This document shows positions 52,396-59,921 of a stretch of DNA of 64,000 nt, one piece after another (position 1 is the first letter of the stretch; each line of letters starts with the position of its first letter). The notes beneath the pieces are model-generated. The model did not search any database, was not told the DNA's origin, and worked only from the letters and a program-made list of their open reading frames with translations. Source of the DNA: Cytobacillus sp. FSL H8-0458 (GTDB lineage Bacteria; Bacillota; Bacilli; Bacillales; Cytobacillaceae); the NCBI RefSeq assembly GCF_038002165.1, contig NZ_JBBOBR010000001.1, positions 930,001-994,000 of the forward strand, read 5' to 3'. The position numbers and the translations under genes are program-made.

Positions 52396-52720
52396 GTCTT
52401 TTTCCATTAATGAAAAAACCTAATTTCTTATTTAATCTGAAAAATTAGATTTATATTTTTAACATTAAAACTTCCTTTACGTAGTAAATCTGTATTTTCC
52501 GACGCTAGCCCTTATAGCGAATAAAGCATTGAAATGATGACCGCCGCTTATTTGGGAAAGGAAAAAGACGGAACAGATGACTTTACAAGCGACAAATGAG
52601 TAGATGAACTAATAAATAAATTGGACCAGATGTACTAAAAGAGATGTATATGAAAAAGCAACAAAATAATTAAATAAAACTTCAATTAACGGGGGCTTTA
52701 ACTAAATAAGAAGTTAATAC

Positions 52721-52760
52721 CACAAAAAACCCAGAGCCATTTAGGTCTGGGTTTTTTGTG
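52721..52760. terminator. Bidirectional terminator in the decayed region
   Basis: 15-bp perfect stem CACAAAAAACCCAGA / TCTGGGTTTTTTGTG. Confidence 0.85.
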
Positions 52761-52892
52761 TTAAATACAGTGTTATTTACACTGCTATTACGGATGGTAA
52801 TTTGGGTGTGATTTAAGGTTTTCCCTCCCTAATCGGAATCCCTTATCAAACTGGAGGTGTTTTTTTATTTATTTTTTCAAAATATGTTGATT

Positions 52893-52940
52893 TTGATAAT
52901 CATTATCAATTAAAATATGATAATTGATAATCGTTTTCAT
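52893..52940 (+). promoter_or_regulatory. Promoter covered by two Fur boxes
   Basis: -35 TTGATA (52893-52898), 17-nt spacer, -10 TATGAT (52916-52921). A perfect 7-1-7 Fur box TGATAATCATTATCA lies at 52894-52908 over the -35/spacer, and a second, TGATAATCGTTTTCA (52925-52939, 12 of 14 matches), over the start region. Fur-Fe2+ should repress strongly. Confidence 0.85.
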
Positions 52941-52970
52941 ACATAGTTTAGATTTTAAGGAGGCGAAGAA

Positions 52971-53738
52971 TTGATTAATAGCCCTCAAGTATCCGTCCGC
53001 ACAATGACTGACCAGAATTTAACGGACTTTATCCGGTGTCCTTATAGATTTTATTACACACATATTGAAAAGAAAAAACATCCCCTTGGCTGGCGTCAGG
53101 CCATTCAGCATATTATCAATAAAGTCGCTTCATCGTATTTTCAACTGCCTCAAAGCCATCGGACACCTGCAAATGTTATGATGCTGATCGATCAATATTG
53201 GGGAAGGCTGGAGCTGCGCATGTTTGATTCCCAGCTCCAATATTATATGGCTGCAGCAGCAGTTACAGATGGTTTAATGAGAAACTTAAGCAGTGAATCT
53301 GAAATCGATCAGCCGCTGTTTTTGTATGAAAAGTTTAAAATAAATCTAAAAGAGCTGAATGCAGATCTTTCTTTAACTTTTGATGTGGCGGAATGGCAGC
53401 AGGATTCTTTTAATGTGAAGAAATTCCTGGTGGATGCTGACAAGCAAATGCTTGAGCTTTATTGCCATCTAACAGTGGTTTTTTCAGAAAAGGTATTTGG
53501 AATAAGGCCGGCCAGAATTGAAGTCGTGACATTAATGGATGGTGAGAGGCACGTATTCAATCCAAGTAAAGATAGCCTTGAAGCGGGATTAAACTATCTG
53601 CAGATGATGAAGACGCTTCTCGAAGACACAAAGCAGTTTTCTGATTTGTATAATATGAATGAGTGTCCAGCCTGTCCTTTTCAGGATGTCTGTGACAGGG
53701 ATGAAAAGAAAGAGGGAAAACAAAAATACTTATCCTAA
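52971..53738 (+). CDS. Cas4/AddB-like Fe-S protein of the PD-(D/E)XK fold, iron-regulated
   Basis: 255 residues from TTG 52971 with AAGGAGGCG upstream. Cys23 in DFIRCPYRFYYTHIE and a C-terminal CPACPFQDVC (C-x2-C-x5-C) reproduce the four-cysteine 4Fe-4S arrangement of Cas4 and AddB nucleases. Between them are a possible motif Asp (LSLTFDVAEW), FNVKKFLVDADKQMLELYCHL and a Q-x3-LY motif; the usual E/D-x-K lysine is not clearly in place, so nuclease activity is doubtful. No CRISPR or recombination genes are nearby. Controlled by two Fur boxes, so made in iron-poor cells. Confidence 0.7.
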   Translation: MINSPQVSVRTMTDQNLTDFIRCPYRFYYTHIEKKKHPLGWRQAIQHIINKVASSYFQLPQSHRTPANVMMLIDQYWGRLELRMFDSQLQYYMAAAAVTDGLMRNLSSESEIDQPLFLYEKFKINLKELNADLSLTFDVAEWQQDSFNVKKFLVDADKQMLELYCHLTVVFSEKVFGIRPARIEVVTLMDGERHVFNPSKDSLEAGLNYLQMMKTLLEDTKQFSDLYNMNECPACPFQDVCDRDEKKEGKQKYLS

Positions 53739-53768
53739 AAAGGCGCCTGGGAAATCCGGGCGCTTCTG
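53739..53768 (+). terminator. Possible terminator after the Cas4-like gene
   Basis: AAGGCGCC / GGGCGCTT hairpin with a bulge; weak T-tail, so partial read-through to the next gene is possible. Confidence 0.5.
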
Positions 53769-53871
53769 CTTGTATGAACCTATTTAGGGTGAATGTATTT
53801 CCATTGCTTTTAAATGAATTTCCCGCTAAAGTTTTTAAAGGGATGTCAGATAGAAAGGCTGTGATTCTTTT

Positions 53872-54933
53872 TTGAAAATACTTATTACAGGTGCAAATGG
53901 TTTTTTAGGGAAAAAGCTTGCATTGAAGCTTTTGGAAGAGGGGCATGAACTTTATTTATTAGTCAGAAGCAGAAAGCGGCTGGACGCCTTTATGCAGGGC
54001 GAAGGAAGCGGCTTTTCCAAGCAGATTCATATATTGGAAGGCGATGTTACAGAGGAGCATCTCGGAATAAATAGAGAACTTGCGGGTTCATTAAAAGGAA
54101 AGGTAGATGCTTTATACCATAGTGCAGCACTTCTATCATTCGATGAAAGAGATCGGGATATGACTTTTGAAGTGAATGTGGGCGGAACAGAAAATGTCCT
54201 GAAGCTTGCTTTGGAAATAAATTGTCCTAAGGTCTTATATATCAGTACCGCCTATACGGTTGGGACAGAGAATGTGGGGGCGGAAGCTCTTTACTCAGCG
54301 GAAAGGCAATTTGTAAATCCGTATGAAGCTTCTAAATGTGTGGCAGAACACCTAGTATATACCTTCCGGGATAAACTGGATATTGTTATCCTCCGTCCGG
54401 GGATTATCATCGGTGATTCCAGAACAGGTGAAGCTGATACGAATTTTGGCTTATATGGATTTCTAAAAGGCATCAAGATTTTAAAAAAACGGGCAATTAG
54501 AAAACAAGACGGCCAAACCTGCAGAATCTATCTGGATCCTGATGTGGCCCAGAATTTTGTGCCGGTGAATTATGTTATTGATACACTGGATGCCGCCTTA
54601 ATTCATGGAGTAAATGGCGCGATATACAATATTACAAACCCTAACCCGCCTCTGCAATCAGACATATATGAAATAGTAAAAGAGGTATTGGATTTTCCGC
54701 AATTGAAGATGTGTGTCCCTGGATCCTCTGCAGAAATGACAAATGAGGAAAAGGCCTTTCATGAATCAATGAGCATTTTCCACAGTTATTTCCAAAGGAC
54801 CATTGATTTTCCGTCAGAAAATACGGAAAATCTGCTTGCAGCTGCCGGGATTCCCATGCTGCAGATGGATCGTGAGGTATTAACGAGAATAATAGCAGGA
54901 TATTTGCTCGATAAAGCGAGTATATCTTCCTGA
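53872..54933 (+). CDS. Extended SDR: NAD-dependent epimerase / fatty acyl reductase-like
   Basis: 353 residues from TTG 53872. N-terminal GANGFLGKKLALKLLEEGHELYLLVRS Rossmann motif, YHSAALLSFDERDRDMTFEVNVGGTENVL, catalytic Ser/Thr in ISTAYTVG and YEASKCVAEHLV (Tyr-x3-Lys), then ILRPGIIIGDSRTGEADTNFGLYGFLKGI. The pattern fits thioester/male-sterility-type reductases rather than sugar epimerases. Substrate unknown. Followed by a good terminator. Confidence 0.85.
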   Translation: MKILITGANGFLGKKLALKLLEEGHELYLLVRSRKRLDAFMQGEGSGFSKQIHILEGDVTEEHLGINRELAGSLKGKVDALYHSAALLSFDERDRDMTFEVNVGGTENVLKLALEINCPKVLYISTAYTVGTENVGAEALYSAERQFVNPYEASKCVAEHLVYTFRDKLDIVILRPGIIIGDSRTGEADTNFGLYGFLKGIKILKKRAIRKQDGQTCRIYLDPDVAQNFVPVNYVIDTLDAALIHGVNGAIYNITNPNPPLQSDIYEIVKEVLDFPQLKMCVPGSSAEMTNEEKAFHESMSIFHSYFQRTIDFPSENTENLLAAAGIPMLQMDREVLTRIIAGYLLDKASISS

Positions 54934-54940
54934 CGAGAAA

Positions 54941-54968
54941 AAGACCGGGGATTTGAATTCCCGGTCTT
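54941..54968. terminator. Bidirectional terminator
   Basis: AAGACCGGG / CCCGGTCTT stem between two convergent genes. Confidence 0.83.
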
Positions 54969-56083
54969 CATTTATTCATTCCTGCCTGTTTCCCGCCTTT
55001 TTGGGCACCTGCTTCAAGGGGGGCTTTTAAAAGCTTACGGTGTTTAATTTCCATATTCTGAATTTGATTCAATTCCTCAATTAAGTCATGGATGGAGAGA
55101 ATTTCATAGAGAATGGCTGTCCCAGGCTGGACATGGTGTTGTGTGCGCGGTTTTAAACCGCCCGCAGGGTCCAGTTGTTTTTGCTCAATAAACCACTGTG
55201 TTACCTGGCTGATTTTTTTACGCTGGCTTTCTGTAATAAGAAAGCCGGGATCATACAGACTGTCTTTTAGATCCTCAAGAACTGACAAGGCGAACTTTTT
55301 CCTGCTTTTCTCAAGGTCCAGCCTGCCAGGCGGCAGGAAGATCAAGTTACCGGCGTGATAGGTGATCTGCCTTAAAATAGTCAGTTTTTTATATTCATAA
55401 TGAAAGTCCCGCATATCTTCACGGCTGAATCGGTGATATCTATATTCAGCTTTTTGATAATGGCATAAAGTTTCCGTTTTATCGATATCTTTAATAAGTC
55501 CTTGGAAATCAGAACGTATAGTGCCATCAGCTTCCTGTGATCTAAAAATCTCAAGGCCTCTTTTAAGTAAAATATCACCGGATCGTCTGTAAAGGGCGTG
55601 GATATTTTTCATGATCGATTTTGAGTAATTGGGCGGCATGACAAAAAAGTTTACTGCTGTAGAAACGACAATTCCTGTAGTGGTAGTCCCCAATCGAATG
55701 AAAAAAGAGGACAGATAATGATCATGTACCGTTGAGATCATAGCAACACCGGTCAATGTAGCCACCAGCATTCCATCATGAAGCTTAAGCTTATGGCAGA
55801 CGATGATTGTTGCAAGCGATACGGAAGCATAACTATACGGGCTGTCACCGAAAATGAACGTAAATAATACAGCAAATCCCGCACCAATGGCAGCCGCCGG
55901 AAACCTGACATATGCTTTCCGGATGGAGTCCGCAACAGTGGGCTCAATCGTTACGATGGCCGTAATCACAGCAAACATGGCTGGCCAATTCAGCATATGG
56001 CAAATAAAAGCTGTAATAAAAACAGCCAGTCCGGTTTTGGCAATTCGTCCTCCTATAAATTTATATGGAATAGTCTGTTTCAT
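54968..56083 (-). CDS. Aromatic acid exporter family (ArAE_1) membrane protein
   Basis: 371 residues, ATG 56083 with GAAGGA upstream. Six membrane segments fill residues 1-150 (GLAVFITAFICHMLNWPAMFAVITAIVTIEPTVADSIRKAY and later LHDGMLVATLTGVAMIST); the remaining 200 residues are cytoplasmic helices. The EPT-type motif and the layout match ArAE_1/YqjA-like proteins, putative exporters of aromatic acids. Given the aromatic-acid hints elsewhere in the window it is of interest, but no genetic link is seen. Monocistronic. Confidence 0.84.
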   Translation of the reverse strand: MKQTIPYKFIGGRIAKTGLAVFITAFICHMLNWPAMFAVITAIVTIEPTVADSIRKAYVRFPAAAIGAGFAVLFTFIFGDSPYSYASVSLATIIVCHKLKLHDGMLVATLTGVAMISTVHDHYLSSFFIRLGTTTTGIVVSTAVNFFVMPPNYSKSIMKNIHALYRRSGDILLKRGLEIFRSQEADGTIRSDFQGLIKDIDKTETLCHYQKAEYRYHRFSREDMRDFHYEYKKLTILRQITYHAGNLIFLPPGRLDLEKSRKKFALSVLEDLKDSLYDPGFLITESQRKKISQVTQWFIEQKQLDPAGGLKPRTQHHVQPGTAILYEILSIHDLIEELNQIQNMEIKHRKLLKAPLEAGAQKGGKQAGMNK

Positions 56084-56279
56084 AAAAAATCCTTCTTTAA
56101 ATCTGTGTTTTTAATATAAATTTTATATTAGTGCAAGGGACCAATAAGAGCAAATGCAAATCTTCTGATAAAATAGAATTATCCCGGTGACAGGCTCTGA
56201 TAGTATGTTAAAATAGACAACTATATAGTATAGATAATGAATATATATAAGATTTTAACAAAGGGAAGGGTGAGTTTGA

Positions 56280-56795
56280 GTGTCAATTGAAAGTGTGAAA
56301 GCCCATTTTAAGAAATGGGACCGGGAACAGGATGTAATGGAGTTTGATTCTTCAAGCGCAACAGTGGAACAGGCTGCTGAAACAATCGGTGTCTGCCCTG
56401 CACAAATTGCCAAAACGCTTTCCTTCAGGGGTGATGGGGATGAAGCAATTCTTGTGGTGGCAGCAGGTGACGCGAAAATTGACAACAAGAAGTTCCGGAA
56501 AACGTTTGGATTTAAAGCCCGCATGCTTTCAGCGGAGGAAGTTCTCGAACAGACCGGCCATGCTGTTGGCGGAGTATGTCCATTTGGACTGAAGAATGAC
56601 CTGGAAGTCTATCTGGATGAATCTATGAACAGATTCGAAACACTTTTCCCTGCATGCGGAAGCAGCAATTCTGCCATTGAACTGACTCCTGCTGAAATTA
56701 ATACATATTCAGATGCCAAAGCCTGGGTGGATGTCTGCAAGGACTGGGAAGATGCACTGATCGTTGAACGGCCTTTGGAGAAAATAACGAAATAA
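56280..56795 (+). CDS. YbaK/ProX-family aminoacyl-tRNA deacylase
   Basis: 171 residues from GTG 56280 with GGAAGGGTGAG upstream. The YbaK fold is seen in TVEQAAETIGVCPAQIAKTLSFRGDGDEAILVVAAGDAKIDNKKFRKTFG, then VGGVCPFGLKNDLEVYLDESMNRFETLFPACGSSNSAIELTPAEI. The conserved Lys of the active site (AKTLSF) and the G-x-C-P-F-G motif are intact. These proteins hydrolyse mischarged tRNA such as Cys-tRNA-Pro. Single gene. Confidence 0.9.
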   Translation: MSIESVKAHFKKWDREQDVMEFDSSSATVEQAAETIGVCPAQIAKTLSFRGDGDEAILVVAAGDAKIDNKKFRKTFGFKARMLSAEEVLEQTGHAVGGVCPFGLKNDLEVYLDESMNRFETLFPACGSSNSAIELTPAEINTYSDAKAWVDVCKDWEDALIVERPLEKITK

Positions 56796-56879
56796 TCGTT
56801 CTGCAAAATAATTAAATAATGTATTATTATGATTATATATGAATAAATATATAGATTGACGGATTAGGAGAGCAGATAT

Positions 56880-58058
56880 ATGGAAAAAAATCTGATTATT
56901 AAACAAATCGATGATCTTCAAGCTGATTTTTATAGAATAAGCACATACATAGGCGAGAATCCTGAACTGGGGCATGAAGAGTACAAGGCATGCAAAGTTT
57001 TGACAGAGGAGCTCAAGAAGCATGGATTCTCCGTGGAAATTGGCACATGCGGCCTGCCGACTGCTTTTACGGCGACCTATGACAGCGGGAAAGAAGGGCC
57101 TGTAATCGGATATATGTCTGAATATGATGCACTGCCTGAAGTTGGGCATGCATGCGGCCATAATCTTATTGGGACAATGGGAATTGCTGCCGGAATAGGT
57201 TTGAGCAAAGTGATTCATGAAACGGGAGGAAAAGTCATTGTCTTTGGCACGCCTGCAGAGGAGACAAAGGGCGGCAAGGTGACAATGGCCGAAGCGGGTA
57301 TTTTTGACGCTTTGGATGCAGCAATTATGGTTCATCCCCTCGACAATTATGTGAAAAGCGGTTCATCACTGGCGATGGATGCGATTCAGTTTGAGTTTTT
57401 TGGAAAGTCAGCACACGCAGCTGCCAGCCCGCATTTGGGAATAAATGCGCTGGATGCTGTTCTGCAAACGTTCAACAGCATAAATGCTTTGCGCCAGCAT
57501 ATCAAACCTGATGCCCGAATACACGGTATTATTACGGAAGGGGGCAAGGCTGCAAATGTTGTTCCGGATTATGCAGTTGCGCAATTTTATGTTCGTGCAG
57601 CCAAACGTGAGTATGTAAATGAACTTGTAGAAAAGGTCAAAAAATGTGCTGAAGGGGCGGCTCTGCAGACGGGTGCCGAAATGAAGTGGTCATTTTATGA
57701 ATTCTCATATGATGATATGGTTACGAACAGCCCTTTATCAGAAGCATTTAATAAGGAACTGATTTCCCTAGGTGTGAATGAGGAGGAAATAATGGAGCAG
57801 AAGGATGGCTCAGGTTCTTTGGACATGGGGAATGTCAGCCAGGCGACACCTTCCATTCATCCTTATATTAAAATTACAAATGAGGCTTATGCCTGCCATA
57901 CACATGAATTCCGCGAAGCTGCTATGAGTGAGAAGGCCAGAGAAGCCATGATCCTTGGAGCAAAGGCAATGGCACTTACAGGGTATGAAGTGTTAACAAA
58001 TAAGGAGCTTTTAAAAAGGGTCAAAGAAGAATTTGAGTCGAATAAGGCATTAGCATAA
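56880..58058 (+). CDS. M20-family amidohydrolase (AbgB/IAA-amidase-like)
   Basis: 392 residues, ATG 56880 with TAGGAGAG upstream. Two-metal M20 motifs: YMSEYDALPEVGHACGHNLIG (Asp and His ligands), TPAEETKGGKVTMAEAGIF (catalytic Glu pair) and, in the dimerisation domain, FFGKSAHAAASPHLGINALDAVL. Closest by memory to p-aminobenzoyl-glutamate and indoleacetyl-amino-acid hydrolases. The M20 group uses amide substrates; the specific one is unknown. Confidence 0.9.
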   Translation: MEKNLIIKQIDDLQADFYRISTYIGENPELGHEEYKACKVLTEELKKHGFSVEIGTCGLPTAFTATYDSGKEGPVIGYMSEYDALPEVGHACGHNLIGTMGIAAGIGLSKVIHETGGKVIVFGTPAEETKGGKVTMAEAGIFDALDAAIMVHPLDNYVKSGSSLAMDAIQFEFFGKSAHAAASPHLGINALDAVLQTFNSINALRQHIKPDARIHGIITEGGKAANVVPDYAVAQFYVRAAKREYVNELVEKVKKCAEGAALQTGAEMKWSFYEFSYDDMVTNSPLSEAFNKELISLGVNEEEIMEQKDGSGSLDMGNVSQATPSIHPYIKITNEAYACHTHEFREAAMSEKAREAMILGAKAMALTGYEVLTNKELLKRVKEEFESNKALA

Positions 58059-58069
58059 GTTCAAAATAA

Positions 58070-58097
58070 GGCCATGATCCGCAAAAGGATCATGGCC
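58070..58097. terminator. Bidirectional terminator
   Basis: GGCCATGATCC / GGATCATGGCC, perfect 11-bp stem with a six-base loop, between convergent genes. Confidence 0.82.
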
Positions 58098-58103
58098 TCT
58101 CTA

Positions 58104-58313
58104 TTATGATAAACTATTCCATTCTGAATATAGTCCGGTTCCATTGCAGCCCTGACAGTCAAATTGGTTAGCGTGATAAGCGAATTCGTTCCCCGGATAA
58201 AGTGAAAAACCCCTGCCGTAACAGTCCGGACACTTGTTTTCTTCCTTCATGCGATTGACATGATTCTGATATCTCATTTCGCGCCATTCATTAAAGGCAT
58301 TCAATAATCCCAT
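58104..58313 (-). CDS. Small DnaJ-type zinc-finger protein
   Basis: 69 residues from ATG 58313, with GAGGTG seven bases upstream; longer in-frame starts read into the repeat array. Two CxxCxGxG motifs, CPDCYGRGF and CQGCNGTGLY, lie about 27 residues apart, forming one zinc site like half of the DnaJ cysteine-rich domain. The N-terminus (GLLNAFNEWREMRYQNHVNRMKEE) is helical. Similar short proteins are common in Bacillaceae; function unknown. Confidence 0.72.
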   Translation of the reverse strand: MGLLNAFNEWREMRYQNHVNRMKEENKCPDCYGRGFSLYPGNEFAYHANQFDCQGCNGTGLYSEWNSLS

Positions 58314-58837
58314 TTTTTTCACCTCAGCCATTTTTTCCTTATTTTGAATAAAATGGACAGTTTTTATACACGTTGACAATATAGTATATGAATAAAGTGG
58401 GACTAGTGTGAAAAAAAGCTTGTCTTACTTTTTTTTGAGTCTGAACCTGGAGTACCTTCGGACACAGCGACCGGGTTTTTCCAATGTTGAGTCTGAATCT
58501 GGAGCAACTTCGGACACAGCGACCGGGTTTTTCCAATGTTGAGTCTGAACCTGGAGCAACTTCGGACACAGCGACCAGGCTTTTCTAATGTTGAGTCTGA
58601 ACCTGAAGCAACTTCGGACACAGCGACCAGGCTTTTCTAATGTTGAGTCTGAACCTGGAGCAACTTCGGACACAGCGACCGGGTTTTTCTAATGTTGAGT
58701 ACGAACCTGAAGCAACTTCGGACACAGCGACCAAGTCTTTCCAATGTTGAGTCTGAACCTGAAGCAACTTCGGACACAGCGACCAGACTTTTTCCATTTT
58801 TGAGTCTGAACCCGAGGTAACTACCGACTCAGCGTCA
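58314..58837. other. Non-coding region filled mainly by a tandem repeat
   Basis: The first 120 bp is the promoter area of the zinc-finger gene; the rest is the 52-bp array. Frames through the array exist on the minus strand but are by-products of the repeat. Confidence 0.7.
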
Positions 58838-58840
58838 TTA
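58435..58840 (-). repeat. 52-bp tandem repeat array, about 7.8 copies
   Basis: Units start at 58435, 58487, 58539, 58591, 58643, 58695, 58747 and 58800, exactly 52 bp apart except the last step of 53. Each begins TTGAGTCTGAACCTGGAGCA and contains CTTCGGACACAGCGACC. Copies differ by a few substitutions; the last is divergent and ends at the cysL stop codon. Within each, GTCTGAA and TTCGGAC can pair. 52 is not a multiple of 3, so it is not a protein repeat. Confidence 0.92.
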
Positions 58841-59728
58841 TTTATGATGCCATTTTTCGCTGAGAGCTTCGATAAAAATGCTGACATTTCTTTTTTCCTG
58901 CATAATGGGAGAAAGTACATGGGACAGAGTGCGTTTGAATTCCTGATTTTTCACCTTGATGATAGACAGGTTGTTTTGTTTTACGTCCCTTGCAACTACG
59001 CTTCCGGAAAGAATGCTCATTCCCAGCCCATTGATGAGTGTTTCTTTTATTCCCTGGTTGCTTGAGATTGTCAGGAGTGATTTCACCTTAAGCCCATTTG
59101 ATCTGACCACATGGTTAAAATACTCCCTGGTTCCTGACCCGTTTTCCCTCATGATCCAAGCCTGATCCTGGAGGTCGGCAATGGTTGCTTCTTCTTTTTG
59201 TGCCAAGGGATGCTCGTTGGAGGTCACAATAAATAATTCATCCTCTAAAAAGGGAGTCACGATAAGCTCTTTTTCATTTGTCTGGCCCTCAATTAAGCCG
59301 ATATCGACATGATGGGAGCGTGTGGACTGGACAACTTCCTCCGTGTTGGCAATAGTGATCTGGAGATTCAGTTCAGGATATTCATTCTGCAAATTAAGGA
59401 GAATGGGAGGCAGGATGTATTCCCCTATTGTGAAACTGGCCGCAATTTTCAGATCCCCTTTAATAGTATGCTGCTGATCTAAAATTTCCTGCCTGGTTTG
59501 CTCGTAAATGGTAATCATCTGCTTGGCCCTGTCATATAATATTTCACCGCTGGGCGTAATCTTCAAGTATTTTGGAGAACGCTGAAAGAGTTTTGTCTGA
59601 AATTCCTTCTCCAGATTTTTGATATGGAGGCTGACACTGGGCTGAGACATGAGAAGGAGCTCTGCCGTCTTTGTAAAGTTTTTCACTTCAGCCAAGGTGA
59701 CGAATGTTCTTAACGCATCATAATGCAA
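58838..59728 (-). CDS. cysL: LysR-family regulator, CysL-like
   Basis: 296 residues from TTG 59728 (AAGGGTG upstream). N-terminal winged helix ALRTFVTLAEVKNFTKTAELLLMSQPSVSLHIKNLEKEFQTKLFQRSPK, then a substrate-binding fold (LKIAASFTIGEYILPPILLNLQNEYPELNLQI, GLIEGQTNEKELIV). Divergent to cysJI, the arrangement of B. subtilis cysL (ywfK), whose product activates the sulfite reductase operon. Its stop codon adjoins the last unit of the repeat array. Confidence 0.88.
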   Translation of the reverse strand: MHYDALRTFVTLAEVKNFTKTAELLLMSQPSVSLHIKNLEKEFQTKLFQRSPKYLKITPSGEILYDRAKQMITIYEQTRQEILDQQHTIKGDLKIAASFTIGEYILPPILLNLQNEYPELNLQITIANTEEVVQSTRSHHVDIGLIEGQTNEKELIVTPFLEDELFIVTSNEHPLAQKEEATIADLQDQAWIMRENGSGTREYFNHVVRSNGLKVKSLLTISSNQGIKETLINGLGMSILSGSVVARDVKQNNLSIIKVKNQEFKRTLSHVLSPIMQEKRNVSIFIEALSEKWHHK

Positions 59729-59921
59729 AATATCACCCTTTTGTAATTAATAATATTAATAGTTATGATAATTAATATTTATTTTACTAATGCTAAATCA
59801 TTCGGTAAAGTATTAGATATATATTTTTTTAATTATAAACCCGACTTTTTTTATAGGAAAAGAAGAATATTAAAGAAATAAGAATAAACCAGCCCTATTC
59901 TGCTGGTTTGCGAGGTGGATC
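59729..59921. promoter_or_regulatory. Divergent cysL-cysJ control region
   Basis: 193 bp, very AT-rich, with TAATTAATAATATTAATAG and TGATAATTAATATTTATT blocks, likely CysL binding sites. The hairpin AAACCAGC / GCTGGTTT (59886-59909) directly precedes the cysJ ribosome site GAGGTGG, and could affect translation. Confidence 0.55.

Larger units (their letters stand above)
52396..52970. other. Decayed region upstream of the Fur-controlled gene
   Basis: 575 bp. From 52542 a former frame can be read (TAAYLGKEKDGTDDFTSDK, stop, VDELINKLDQMY, stop, KEMYMKKQQNN), which looks like the tail of a lost gene that I do not recognise. A bidirectional terminator is at 52721-52760 and Fur boxes occupy 52893-52939. 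Confidence 0.5.

Noticed and set aside
52971..53738. Cas4-like protein as a sign of a CRISPR locus
   Set aside because: No repeat-spacer array or other cas genes are present within the window.
58425..58920. Several minus-strand frames of 72-111 codons encoding repeated SEVAPGSDSTLEKPGRCV-like peptides
   Set aside because: They are by-products of the 52-bp DNA repeat, whose length is not a multiple of three; each frame only cycles through the same DNA.
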